Shown here: positions 1-8,800 of the stretch, piece by piece
Layout: each line of letters begins with the position of its first letter
How positions within the stretch are numbered: position 1 is the stretch's first letter
Assembly (NCBI GenBank): GCA_004347685.1
Contig: SLTJ01000046.1
Span: forward strand, 49,259-113,258
Direction: 5' to 3'
Origin: Clostridia bacterium
GTDB lineage: Bacteria; Bacillota; DSM-521; Neomoorellales; SLTJ01
Length of the DNA stretch: 64,000 bases
The notes under the pieces: model-generated
Seen by the model: only the letters and a program-made list of their open reading frames with translations
What the model was told of the DNA's origin: nothing
The model's database searches: none
Translations under genes and position numbers: made by a program

Positions 1-623
1 TGCCGAGGAACTTGCCTGAACCTGAAAGCCATGATTTCTATCCCCAAATGGTAGAGTTGCTGGTGGACATTCTGGAGGCTTCCCGGGGCAGGGCGCTGTT
101 GCTTTTTACCAGCTTCCGGGGCTTGACAGCCGTCTTCAATGGCTTGTCCGGCCGGATTCCATACCATTTGCTCCGCCAGGGAGATGGGGCAAAGGCGTCC
201 CTATTGGAAGCCTTTCGTCAGGATGTGCACTCGGTCCTTCTGGCCACCGCTTCCTTTTGGGAGGGGGTGGATGTTCCCGGGCCGGCACTTTCCTGTGTAG
301 TTATGGACCGGATTCCCTTTGCGGTTCCCACCCACCCGGTATACCAGGCCCGGCTGGCGGCCCACCGCCAACAGGGAAAGGATCCTTTTTGGCAGGTCAG
401 CCTGCCGGAAGCTGCTATCAAGCTGAAGCAGGGCTTCGGCCGCTTGATCCGTTCGCGCCAGGACAGGGGAGTGGTGGCCATCATGGACCGGCGGGTCTTC
501 TCGCGCTCTTATGGGAACTTCTTGCTCGCCTCCCTCCCCGACTGCGCTGTTACTTCGGCGCTGGAAGATGTCCGGGCCTTTTTTGCCGGGGAGGGTGGTC
601 CGGCTACCGGAGGAGATCGTTAG
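1..623 (+). CDS. DinG-type ATP-dependent helicase, C-terminal part
   Basis: The reading frame is open from the window edge, so the N-terminal Walker A part lies outside. What remains is the second RecA-like domain of an XPD/DinG superfamily 2 helicase: LLLFTSFRGL resembles motif IV, the stretch ATASFWEGVDVPG is motif V, and GFGRLIRSRQDRGVVAIMD is motif VI with the arginine finger region. Such enzymes unwind 5'-tailed DNA, R-loops or G4 structures in the cytoplasm. The stop is 30 bp before the pfk start, so the two may be co-transcribed. The iron-sulfur and nuclease domains that separate DinG subtypes cannot be judged from this fragment. Confidence 0.88.
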   Translation, partial: PRNLPEPESHDFYPQMVELLVDILEASRGRALLLFTSFRGLTAVFNGLSGRIPYHLLRQGDGAKASLLEAFRQDVHSVLLATASFWEGVDVPGPALSCVVMDRIPFAVPTHPVYQARLAAHRQQGKDPFWQVSLPEAAIKLKQGFGRLIRSRQDRGVVAIMDRRVFSRSYGNFLLASLPDCAVTSALEDVRAFFAGEGGPATGGDR

Positions 624-653
624 CATAAATCTAAACCTGGAGGAGATGCGTGC

Positions 654-1733
654 ATGCGCAAATTAGGAATACTGACCGGAGGCGGTGATTGTCCGGGCTT
701 GAACGCCGTATTGCGGGCCGTGGCCAAAACCGCCACGGCCCAGGGTTACGAGGTGATCGGGTTTCTAGACGGGTACAGCGGCCTGGTGGAGGAAAGGTAT
801 ATGATCTTAAACACCGCTGCCGTCTCAGGGCTCCTGCACCGGGGCGGGACCGTCCTCGGCACCAACAACCGCGACAATCCCTTTCACTATCCGGTACGAG
901 CAGGGGACAATACCGCATACGAGGACCGCTCGCAGCAGGCACTGGTAAACATGGACCGCATTGGCCTGGAGGCCCTCATTACCATCGGCGGCGACGGGAC
1001 CCTGGCTGTGGGCCGGGATCTGGCCCGCATTGGGGCCCGGGTTGTAGGGGTGCCGAAAACCATTGACAATGACCTGGCCGCTACTGACCAGACCTTTGGC
1101 TTTGATACCGCAGTTACCACGGCCACCGAGGCCCTGGATCGCCTCCACACCACCGCCGAATCCCACCACCGGATCATGGTGCTGGAATTGATGGGCCGGT
1201 ACGCCGGGTGGATCGCTCTGCAAAGCGGCCTGGCCGGCGGCGCCGATGTCATCTTGATCCCCGAAATAGAATGGAAACTGGAAAACGTCGTGGCCAAGAT
1301 TGAGGAGCGTCGCCGCCACGGCCGGGCTTTCAGCATTGTAGTGGTGGCTGAAGGGGCAAAGACCCCGGGCGGCGAATGGGTAATCAGCCGGAGAGTGGAG
1401 GGCAGCGTGGAGTCCGTTCGCCTCGGGGGCATCGGCCAGGTGGTGGGGCAGTTACTGGAGGAGACCACCGGCATTGAAACCAGGGTTACTGTCCTGGGCC
1501 ATATCCAGCGGGGCGGTTCACCTACGGCCTTTGACCGCGTGCTGGCCACCAGGTTTGGAGTAAGGGCGGCGCAATTGGCCATGGAGGGGACCTTTGGCGT
1601 CACTGTTTGCCTGCGCGGCAACGAAGTAGCTTATGTATCCCTGGAGGAGGCCACGCAAAAGCCACGCGGGGTAGATCCCAATTCTGAGTTGATGGCTGCT
1701 GCCCGGGCCATCGGGATCAGCTTTGGGGACTAG
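654..1733 (+). CDS. pfkA: 6-phosphofructokinase (ATP/PPi mixed-signature group)
   Basis: Phosphorylates fructose 6-phosphate to fructose 1,6-bisphosphate in glycolysis. The 359 residues cover a full PFK fold: N-terminal TGGGDCPGLNAVLR, GGDGT at about 112-116, PKTIDND at about 134-140, MGRYAGWIAL near 180 and HIQRGGSP near 282. Classical ATP enzymes pair glycine in GGDG with PGTIDND, and PPi enzymes pair GGDD with PKTIDND. Here the ATP-type glycine sits with the PPi-type lysine, as in the mixed PFK subgroup, so the phosphoryl donor cannot be assigned by reading. The start ATG has a GGAGG-type site (ggaggagatgcgtgc) upstream. Confidence 0.93.
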   Translation: MRKLGILTGGGDCPGLNAVLRAVAKTATAQGYEVIGFLDGYSGLVEERYMILNTAAVSGLLHRGGTVLGTNNRDNPFHYPVRAGDNTAYEDRSQQALVNMDRIGLEALITIGGDGTLAVGRDLARIGARVVGVPKTIDNDLAATDQTFGFDTAVTTATEALDRLHTTAESHHRIMVLELMGRYAGWIALQSGLAGGADVILIPEIEWKLENVVAKIEERRRHGRAFSIVVVAEGAKTPGGEWVISRRVEGSVESVRLGGIGQVVGQLLEETTGIETRVTVLGHIQRGGSPTAFDRVLATRFGVRAAQLAMEGTFGVTVCLRGNEVAYVSLEEATQKPRGVDPNSELMAAARAIGISFGD

Positions 1734-1757
1734 CCTTTCCCCCCGGCCGAAAAGGAG

Positions 1758-1777
1758 GAGGCCCCTGGTGGGGCCTC
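1758..1777 (+). terminator. Hairpin after pfk
   Basis: An 8-bp perfect stem (GAGGCCCC, loop tggt, GGGGCCTC) lies 25 bp after the pfk stop and between two converging genes. No T tract follows on the plus strand, so termination is only probable. Confidence 0.4.
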
Positions 1778-1837
1778 GTAACCTTTAGCATGAGGCATGG
1801 CACTTGCACACGGTTGATTGGCGCTTGCTGAGCTTTT

Positions 1838-3037
1838 TTAGCTGCACGTAACCCACCTCCTCCCCGGGGGGTCTAAGCCATACCGGTAGCATTGCACCGG
1901 ATCTGGACCGAGGGGATCAAAGAAAGCCTCAGCGCGGTAACGGCAGCCGCCACGGCATTCGTCGCGGAAGGGGCACGCGCACCGCAGTTGCTCCAGGGGG
2001 ATGCGCGGCAGTTCGAGCCAGGCTTCCCGCAGGCCCCTGGCCAGCGGTAGGCCGTGGGCGGAGTAGAACCCGCACTTCGCCAGCCGGCCCTCGGCGGTTA
2101 CGGTGGCTAGGTGCGCGCCACAACTCCAGGAAGCGCCGGCCGCGGTGTAGTGGCCCCCACCCCGGCTGAAGCGGTTAATAACTGCGGCGGCGGTGGCCAG
2201 ATCCGGCAGCAGGTCGCTACCGGTTGCCAGGCGGCCGGATGGAGAGGGAACATCAATATTCCACTCTTCTATGCCCCGGGCTGCCAGCATTCCCTCTAAA
2301 GCGGCAAAATCTTCTAGATTGTGGCGGTAAACCATGGTGGCCACCGAAACCACTTTTCCGGCCTCCTGTAGGGCTTCAATGGCCGAACAAGCCCTTTGAA
2401 AGGTCCCGGGGCCCCGGAGAAAATCGTGCGCCCCTTCCAGGCCGTCCAGGCTGACCTGAACCGCGTCTACCTGGAGCCGGCTGGCAGCTTCCAGGTCAAT
2501 AAGGGTACCGTTGGTAAGCAGCACCACCCGTAAATCATATGTACTTAGGCGGTCGTTTAACCGCCAGAAATCACGGTAGAGAAGGGGCTCCCCTCCGGAC
2601 AGGAGGACAGCCAGGCCCTGCATCTGCGCCAGCTCGGCCAGAAGCTGTTCCGCCTTTTCCAGGGGCAATTCTCGGCCTCTGCAGTCGCCCACGTAGCAGT
2701 GGCGGCAGCGGAGATTGCAGGCATCGGTAAGCTGTAGCTCTAGGTAGCGAAGCGAAGGCTGGGGAGCAGCCCCGGCAGATCCTGACCGGGGCCGGGGGAA
2801 TTCCCGCCACTGCAGGATACCCTCGTCGAGAGCCTCGCCGGCAAACTCCATCTCCGCCGGCCGCAGGTTATCTTCCGCCACCCCGGTCAGACACCGCTGC
2901 AAGAACGCGAAGGTTTCCTCGTTCACCTCATACAGCTCGTCCGTGGCCCGATTGTACACGCTCAGATTTTCCAGGCGTTTTAGCCCGCAGTCGGGGTGCA
3001 GTTGTAGCCACCTAGTCGCTGACGGCACGGATAACAT
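1838..3037 (-). CDS. Radical SAM/SPASM maturase-like protein
   Basis: 399 residues. The first ~90 (YNRATDELYEVNEETFAFLQ) read like a PqqD-type peptide-recognition domain. A radical SAM core follows with the cluster motif CNLRCRHC and LLSGGEPLLY. The C-terminal part is Cys-rich (CGAHLATV, AKCGFYS, CACPFRDECRGGCRY), matching a SPASM auxiliary-cluster domain. This architecture belongs to enzymes that modify ribosomal peptides or maturate enzymes. The ATG at 3037 overlaps the upstream 74-residue gene by 26 bp, which implies translational coupling; GTG at 3028 is the alternative start. The natural substrate is unknown. The coupled small Cys-rich protein is the obvious candidate partner. Confidence 0.85.
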   Translation of the reverse strand: MLSVPSATRWLQLHPDCGLKRLENLSVYNRATDELYEVNEETFAFLQRCLTGVAEDNLRPAEMEFAGEALDEGILQWREFPRPRSGSAGAAPQPSLRYLELQLTDACNLRCRHCYVGDCRGRELPLEKAEQLLAELAQMQGLAVLLSGGEPLLYRDFWRLNDRLSTYDLRVVLLTNGTLIDLEAASRLQVDAVQVSLDGLEGAHDFLRGPGTFQRACSAIEALQEAGKVVSVATMVYRHNLEDFAALEGMLAARGIEEWNIDVPSPSGRLATGSDLLPDLATAAAVINRFSRGGGHYTAAGASWSCGAHLATVTAEGRLAKCGFYSAHGLPLARGLREAWLELPRIPLEQLRCACPFRDECRGGCRYRAEAFFDPLGPDPVQCYRYGLDPPGRRWVTCS

Positions 3038-3236
3038 CCTCGAGAGAAATTATCTTTTTGCTCAGCAATCGCTTCAGCACCGCCAGGGCATTACACTCAA
3101 GGCTCCGTTCATCATCGCGGAAAAACTGGCAGTCGCGGCAGAAAAGGTCAACACACTCTGGCCCGCCAAGATAGGCCGCATCGCTGGCTGTTGCCAGGCG
3201 GGGGGCACTGGCCTTCAAGTGGGCAAAATCGGCCAC
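3012..3236 (-). CDS. Small Cys-rich protein coupled to radical SAM enzyme
   Basis: 74 residues from a GTG start with an AAAGGGG ribosome site six bases upstream. The middle holds four cysteines in the pattern C-x5-C-x2-C followed 14 residues later by one more (ECVDLFCRDCQFF, then LECNA). The rest is a helical-looking tail (LLSKKIISLEDVIRAV). It overlaps the start of the radical SAM gene and shares its promoter. It could be a modified substrate peptide, a metal-binding chaperone or a partner subunit; I do not recognise the family. No signal peptide or leader cleavage motif such as double glycine is visible. Confidence 0.65.
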   Translation of the reverse strand: MADFAHLKASAPRLATASDAAYLGGPECVDLFCRDCQFFRDDERSLECNALAVLKRLLSKKIISLEDVIRAVSD

Positions 3237-3292
3237 TGGCTTACCCCTTTCGGTTTTTACGGTTTCCTGATACCCCTGAGGGGTATGTAGAG

Positions 3293-3321
3293 ATTATACC
3301 TTATCCCGCGTGGTTCGTCAA
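3293..3321 (-). promoter_or_regulatory. Sigma-A promoter of the radical SAM operon
   Basis: On the minus strand TTGACG (3321-3316), a 17-bp spacer and TATAAT (3298-3293) form a near-consensus promoter. A perfect palindrome TACCCCTGAGGGGTA (3271-3285) lies just downstream of the expected transcription start and could be an operator. Confidence 0.75.
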
Positions 3322-3573
3322 GAGGGACGCCGAAACTTCTTTCTCGGTCCCGTGGCTAGACCCCTCCGTTAAGCCGCTAACCCCGGTAGCCACCAAGCCC
3401 AGGGCTAGCCAGATCACGACGACAACTACCAGAACCCAGGTTTTCATGCTCGAAGCCTCCCATTCTACGAGAATATGGACGGGAACCGTATCTACATTGT
3501 AATCCGGATACCACCACCAGGCAATACCCTGAAAGCCAAAAAAAGAAACCGGAAAGATTTCCGGCCCCACCAT
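3301..3573 (-). CDS. Hypothetical small membrane protein
   Basis: The frame encodes 90 residues from ATG 3573, or 48 from ATG 3447. The inner start has a strong GGGAGG site 9 bases upstream and begins MKTWVLVVVVVIWLALGL, a membrane helix or signal anchor, then a short polar tail. The upstream part (QGIAWWWYPDYNVDTVPVHI) is not random-looking and may mean the longer form was once or still is translated. The MITE-like insertion at 3585-3706 sits directly upstream, so any original longer 5' end has been interrupted. No family recognised. Confidence 0.45.
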   Translation of the reverse strand: MVGPEIFPVSFFGFQGIAWWWYPDYNVDTVPVHILVEWEASSMKTWVLVVVVVIWLALGLVATGVSGLTEGSSHGTEKEVSASLLTNHAG

Positions 3574-3584
3574 GATGATTCTCG

Positions 3585-3706
3585 GTAACTGCTCAGCCCG
3601 CCTAGCGGGTATGCGGCCTTCGCAAGTGCTAGCTGCGTTGGCGAGGATCAGCGCTGGCCGCGCCCCAGACCACTGACCGCCCGACAGAGAAGGCGCCTGA
3701 GTAGTT
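3585..3706 (-). mobile_element. MITE-like element, copy B, with 10-bp target duplication
   Basis: Read on the minus strand this 122-bp segment starts AACTACTCAGGCGCC and ends GGGCTGAGCAGTTAC, giving imperfect terminal inverted repeats (AACTRCTCAG). It is flanked on both sides by the identical 10-mer atgattctcg (3575-3584 and 3707-3716), a perfect target-site duplication. Its last 99 bases align without gaps to 19599-19697. It has no coding capacity, so movement would need a transposase elsewhere in the genome. Confidence 0.75.
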
Positions 3707-3785
3707 ATGATTCTCGTTTTTGATTCACTGCCTTTTCTGGTACCACTGGAAGGTACCCATCCATGAAAACCGCTGCATGGAAATT

Positions 3786-3833
3786 TTGGTAGCCCTACGG
3801 GGATTCGAACCCCGGTTACCGCCGTGAGAGGGC
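3786..3833. repeat. attL: displaced 3' end of tRNA-Glu
   Basis: 48 bp identical to 15839-15886, covering the 3' part of tRNA-Glu from the anticodon loop to the encoded CCA. Only the 3' half of a tRNA is present, so it is not a functional gene. It is the left boundary of the integrated element. A perfect palindrome GGCTACCGGTAGCC (3831-3844) follows at the core edge. Confidence 0.9.
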
Positions 3834-3959
3834 TACCGGTAGCCGAAAGCCTTGTCACTACTAGGTTTGCGGCCTTTTCTCCCCTTCAGGAAGACCGTCA
3901 TTCGTGTTTTGCATGTTATTTATTCGCCCCATTTTAGCAAATTCCTGCTCAGACCAGAG

Positions 3960-4964
3960 CTATTTTTTCTTCTTGGGGGGGCGTATCTCCTTTAATCCCT
4001 CCTTCCGGAGCATTACATTTGCCTCTTTCAGGGAAAGCTTCCCCCGCTTATACTGCTTATAAATCCTTTCCCTCAGACGGGTCTTTTCCTGTTCTTCCGG
4101 CGGCCTCCCATAAACCGGTATCCTGCTTGGCGGCTTGCAAAAGCAGCAGACCTGGCTATCCCTCCTTTGGGCGTGAAGGTAGAAAACCTTGCATACTTCA
4201 CATTCTTTGGCGGCAATGTCCTTTTCGGCGGCAGTGAATACTTCCAGCCAGGGCAGAGCCAAAACGTCATGCGTTACGTATTTGAAGATTGGCTTGTAGT
4301 CCTGCGTCTTGAGGCGGATTAGCTTTTCTTGCTGTTCCCGCCATTGCTCCTCCAGCCTTTCTAATTCCTCCTCTCCCCTTTCAATCGAACCTATGATAAA
4401 ATCCATAGCCTTTTCTGTTTCCTCAATCTCCATCATTCTTGCCAGGGTTAACCTCTCTTTCTTCTCCCTTTGTTCCCCGGTAACTTCCCACGATTTAAGT
4501 ATAGTCCCCAACTCCAGGCCAACCTTAGCCAGCCTCGCGGCTGCTTCCTTATAGGCAGAGCCGGGCTGCCATAGCTGGACCCTTGCGGAAGGCTTGAATT
4601 TGTAAAACGCAGCGTAAGGAGGATTTTCAGGAAACATATCATCTTCTCTCAATTTATACCCCGGCCTTTCGGCCAAAAGCCTATCTACACATATCCACAG
4701 GGAATTTTGTTCCCTGGCTAGCACGCGACTAATCTTGCCACCGCCAACCACATTACCGTTTAAGTCAAATATAGGCGGGTTGCCTAACTCGCCTAGAAAC
4801 TTCTCCACCTGCCCGGCGTCCCTGTAGTCCAATCTTAAAAGCCTGGTAGTCAATACTCCAACACGTAGCTTTTTGCCGCCAGCCAGCCTGCCAGCCTGCC
4901 AGTGAAAAACCTCCCCTCTGATTTTTTGCTTGTTCAGCATGAACCAGAGCGTACCCCGCCACAA
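3960..4964 (-). CDS. Hypothetical protein with zinc-finger-like Cys cluster
   Basis: 334 residues from a TTG start that has AAAGGAGG eight bases upstream; ATG 4940 is an alternative. A central stretch (about 180-225) is a charged predicted coiled coil rich in Glu and Arg. Around residue 255-275 four or five cysteines (CEVCKVFYL, then QVCCFC) suggest a zinc-binding knuckle, followed by a basic C-terminus ending PPKKKK. The basic tail and finger fit a nucleic-acid-binding protein. It is the leftmost gene of the element and is transcribed away from the XRE regulator. Function unknown. Confidence 0.7.
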   Translation of the reverse strand: MWRGTLWFMLNKQKIRGEVFHWQAGRLAGGKKLRVGVLTTRLLRLDYRDAGQVEKFLGELGNPPIFDLNGNVVGGGKISRVLAREQNSLWICVDRLLAERPGYKLREDDMFPENPPYAAFYKFKPSARVQLWQPGSAYKEAAARLAKVGLELGTILKSWEVTGEQREKKERLTLARMMEIEETEKAMDFIIGSIERGEEELERLEEQWREQQEKLIRLKTQDYKPIFKYVTHDVLALPWLEVFTAAEKDIAAKECEVCKVFYLHAQRRDSQVCCFCKPPSRIPVYGRPPEEQEKTRLRERIYKQYKRGKLSLKEANVMLRKEGLKEIRPPKKKK

Positions 4965-5143
4965 CTTTTCTTCCTCCTTTGTCCTGAACGTAAAGCAAGG
5001 AGCGATGTTTTTTTTGCTGCTGATTTTTTGCCGTCATGCCTAGTTCTTCTTGTCCGGAACGCTGTGAGCTTTTGAGCTCCCCCGGACGCCTGTGCTAGTA
5101 TTTTATCAGAAGCAAAAGCAAAAAAGCAAGAGAGGTGAAAAAA

Positions 5144-5359
5144 GTGATAACCGCACTTCGCCTTGCGCGCATGAAAACAGGCAAGACGCTTCGGTCTTTC
5201 GCTAATGAGAACCACTTTTCGGAAGTCATGCTAAGTCGTATTGAGCGTGGGCAAGCCTACGTGCCCCCGAACTGGCGGGAAAAACTGGCCCAGGCCCTGG
5301 GGGTGCGGGTGGAAGACATCTGTGACCCGGTCACCGGCTGGCCTCGTCTGGCCGGATAA
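5144..5359 (+). CDS. XRE-family HTH regulator
   Basis: 71 residues; start GTG 5144 is chosen because GAGAGGTG lies seven bases upstream, though GTG 5135 is in frame. The body is one Cro/CI-type helix-turn-helix: LRLARMKTGKTLRSFA, then the recognition-helix region SEVMLSRIERGQ and ALGVRVEDICD. It stands divergent to the 334-residue gene on its left and ahead of the replication genes. This is the usual position of an element repressor or copy-control regulator. An inverted repeat GGCCAGGC/GCCTGGCC (5371-5400) follows the stop. Confidence 0.8.
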   Translation: MITALRLARMKTGKTLRSFANENHFSEVMLSRIERGQAYVPPNWREKLAQALGVRVEDICDPVTGWPRLAG

Positions 5360-5479
5360 GCAAAACAACAGGCCAGGCGCTTTGGGGCGGCGGCCTGGCC
5401 GGGGCGAGAAGAACGGGAACAATATTCCTTTTCGCCTCTGATTATACCAAAGCACCCACAATAAAAGCAATATGCGGCG

Positions 5480-5845
5480 GTGGTTGAAATGAAAGGCATA
5501 CCGGTGAAGGCTTTAACACCACAAGGTTGGCGGACCGTTGGCACCCTGCAGGGGTTTACATTCATCAAGCGGGTGAAGAAATCCCAACACTTCCACAGGA
5601 TAACCCAAAGCTGGGGTGTGCAGAAGGACGTGCTGGCCGAACTGGAACGGCGTGGCGTGAAAGAAGTTAGGGTGGAGGACACCGAAACCGGAACGGTTTA
5701 CCTGGCCCCCCTCCGGGCTTTCCGGGAGCACGGCTTCACCTTGGACTTCGGCCACGGCGAGCAAATTTTCCTGCGGGTGCAGTATTGGCAGGTTATTGCC
5801 CACGACACAGCCCCCAGACAGCAGGCTTTGCCTTTTAGGTGGTGA
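5480..5845 (+). CDS. Hypothetical protein upstream of primase
   Basis: 121 residues from GTG 5480 (or ATG 5489). The sequence looks like a compact alpha/beta protein (GWRTVGTLQGFTFIKRV, RGVKEVRVEDTETGTVYLAP) without transmembrane segments or cysteines. Its end overlaps the start of the primase-helicase by 7 bp, so it is probably translationally coupled and may serve in replication. No family recognised. Confidence 0.65.
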   Translation: MVEMKGIPVKALTPQGWRTVGTLQGFTFIKRVKKSQHFHRITQSWGVQKDVLAELERRGVKEVRVEDTETGTVYLAPLRAFREHGFTLDFGHGEQIFLRVQYWQVIAHDTAPRQQALPFRW

Positions 5846-8800
5846 GACAGTTGGATTTTTCGACTTTTGACCTTAAGGAGCGAATAAAGGAGGCCAACCC
5901 CATTGAGGAGGTTATTGGCGAGGTAATCACCCTCAAGAAGCGGGGCAGGGTTTTGGTGGGAGCCCACCATACCCACGGCAGCGAGAGCGGGACCAGCTTC
6001 AACGTTGACCCCCAGCAGGGGCTTAATCACTGCTGGAACTGCGGTGAAGGTGGGGACGTTTTCACCTGGGTTATGAACACCCAAAGCTGCTCTTTCCCGG
6101 AGGCCCTGCGTATCCTGGCCCAAAGAGCGGGCATCCCCCTGCCGGAGCGGGAGCCGGAGGAGCGGGCGAAGCAGGAAGCCCTCTGGCAGGAGCGGCGGGA
6201 ACTGGAGAAGGTTTTCCTGGAGGCGGCCCGCTTCTACCACAGCCAGCTTACCCCGGAACTCAAAGCTTGGGCTTTCGAGAAGTGGGGGCTGCTGCCGGAA
6301 ACCCTGGACCGCTACCTGGTGGGGTTTGCCCCGGTTGACGGCGCGGCCCTGAAGGAGCACCTGAAGGCCAAAGGCTTTGCCCCAGACCTGCTCAAAAAAA
6401 CGGGGCTGTTTGTGAAGGCCGGGAGCAAGGGCTTTGTAGACTTCTTCCAAGGGCGGCTTATTTTTCCCTACTGGCAGTCCCTGCCCGTGGAAGGCGGTGA
6501 CGGCGGCGGCCCTGCCGGTGGCATAGCCTGCTATTTCATTGGCCGGCAAACCGAATTCACCCCTGACCACCCCTGGGAGGCCGGGAAGTACAAGAAACAA
6601 CTTACCCATTCCGAGGGGCACCCCTACGTTTCCCAAGCGGTAGCCAATTACTATTTCTACGGGGAGCACAGTACCAGGGGCCTCCAGGATGGGAGTTTGT
6701 TCGTCACCGAAGGCGTGGCCGACTGCCTGGCGGCTCTGCAAGTCGGGCTGCCCGCCATTTCCCCCTGCACCACCAGTTTTTCTAGTGCTACCCATGAACG
6801 GCTGCTGCGGCTTTGCGCCAAGGCCAGGATGGTATACCTGGTAAACGATAGCGAAGAAAGCAAGGCCGGGGAAAAAGGAGCCCTGGCCACAGCGGAATTT
6901 CTGGAAACCAACGGCGTTAATGCCCGGCTGGTGGAGCTCCCCAGGCCACAAGGCGTAGACAAGGTAGACCTGGCCGAGTATCTGAAAGACCATAGCCCGG
7001 AGGAGTTACGGGCTTTGACCAAGGAGGCCAGGACTGCATGGGAGATACGGCTGGCGGCCCTGCCGGTGGGTAAGGACGGCTACAACAACTTCCTGGTAGT
7101 ACAAGAGTTTACCAAAAGTATACTGCACTCCTGCCCCGATGAAGACAGGGTTGAAGCTTTCCTAGAGCACCACGTCAAGCAGAAGTTTGGACTGAAGGCC
7201 CAGGAGACTGATGCTCTGCTGAAAGAGTACAGGGCAGCCCGCAAGAGCCAGGAGGAGCGGGAAAAGGAGAAGGCCAGGGAAGAAGCCCGCAAGAAAGCCC
7301 TAGAAGCCTGGAAGGCGGCCCCGATAAAGCAGGAACTCCTGCGGTATGAATGGGAGTGCGATGACAACAAGACCCGGCCTGAACTGGCTGAGAAGGCCCG
7401 TATCTGTTACAACTGGCTGGCGGCCAACGGCGGGAAATTCTTCTGTTCCGAGACGGGGGAGGTCTGGCTTTGCTACCAGGATACTTTCTACCAGGTGGGC
7501 AATTACCGGCCCTTCAATGCCCTGATGTTTGGCCTGAGCGACTTAAACCCGGCTACTGCCGAAGGCCGGGCGATATGGGAGGCCCTGCAATCCCTGGGGT
7601 ACACCCTGGGGCAGCGGGTGACAATCGGCGGCTGGCTGTTCACTGACCGCAAAAACCGGAGCATCTACGTCAACCTCCAGGCAGGCCAGTTGGCCCGGAT
7701 AAGGCCCGGCGAAGTGGCCATCATTCCCAATGCGGTGAATGAGGAAGGCATCCTGCTCACCAATGACCCCAGTTTTACTCCCCTGGAGTTTCAGGAAAGA
7801 GCGGACAAGCGGCAGGCCATGAGACTGCTTAAGCAGGTGGTAGTGGACAACCTGGCCTGCCCCGTTTACTCCAGGTGGTTCGTCACAACCTGGGCTTTGA
7901 CCTGCTTCCTGATGGGCTTTGCCGGGGAAACCCTGCCCCTGCACCGGAATTCCGGGGCCAGCGGCGAGGGTAAGACCTGGGGAGCCCGGCTAATCTCTTA
8001 CCTGATATACGGCCAGGACATGGTAGGCAGGGGAACAGATGCCGCTAACTTCTCCGAAGGGGTTAGGGTGCCTCTCCTGTTTGAGGATAACCTGGAGGCC
8101 CGCAATATGACCGTGGAGAAGCGGGACTTCCTGCTGATGGTGGCCACCGGAGCCCGGAAAAGGAAGCGGGACACCAAGACCCCCACCGGCGTAATCCACG
8201 AAAAACCCCAGGCCCTGGTGATGACTACGGGCATTGAGCCTTTTTACGACCAGGAAATACTTAACCGGACTTATGAAACCGAGTTTAACCGGCATAACTA
8301 CCGCAACCCGGCTTTCGTGGAGGTGGAGGCGATAGACGCCATTACCGCCAACCGGGACCGAATCCTTTCCGGTTTCTTCTACCTGCTGGCCCAGGACGTG
8401 CTGCCCCGGCTAACAGAGGAACAGCGAAGGTGGAAGATGTGGCTTGCCGGTAAATTCCCCGGCTGGCCGAAGGATAGAACCAATGACTATCTAGCCACCA
8501 TGATGGCCCTGTTCTGCGCCATGCGGCCCTACGTTGACCAACTGGAGGCCCCCTGGGAGGAGCCCAGCCCCTGGGAGGATACAGAGGAAGCCGTCTTCCT
8601 CTCCTGGGTGAGTACCCAGTACGAGGCCCAGGAGGAGAGCGGCAAGGAGACTTCGGAAGTGGTCTGGTTTTTCGAGGGGCTTTACCGGGAGTGGCGGCGG
8701 TATGAGAAGATGCGGAAAGAAGCCGAAAAGGTGGCAACCCGGCAAATTGCCGTGGGTGAAGTCCCCGACATGGAGCTAGGCCGGGACTACTTTGCCGAGA

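Noticed and set aside
3788..3833. Second tRNA-Glu gene
   Set aside because: Only the 3' part (anticodon loop to CCA) is present; the 5' half is missing, so it is the attL scar.
3301..3858. 185-codon minus-strand gene starting inside attL
   Set aside because: The upstream half reads through the tRNA scar and the MITE-like copy; only the part from 3573 is plausible.
5698..6993. 431-codon minus-strand open frame
   Set aside because: Antisense shadow of the primase-helicase gene; composition is not protein-like.
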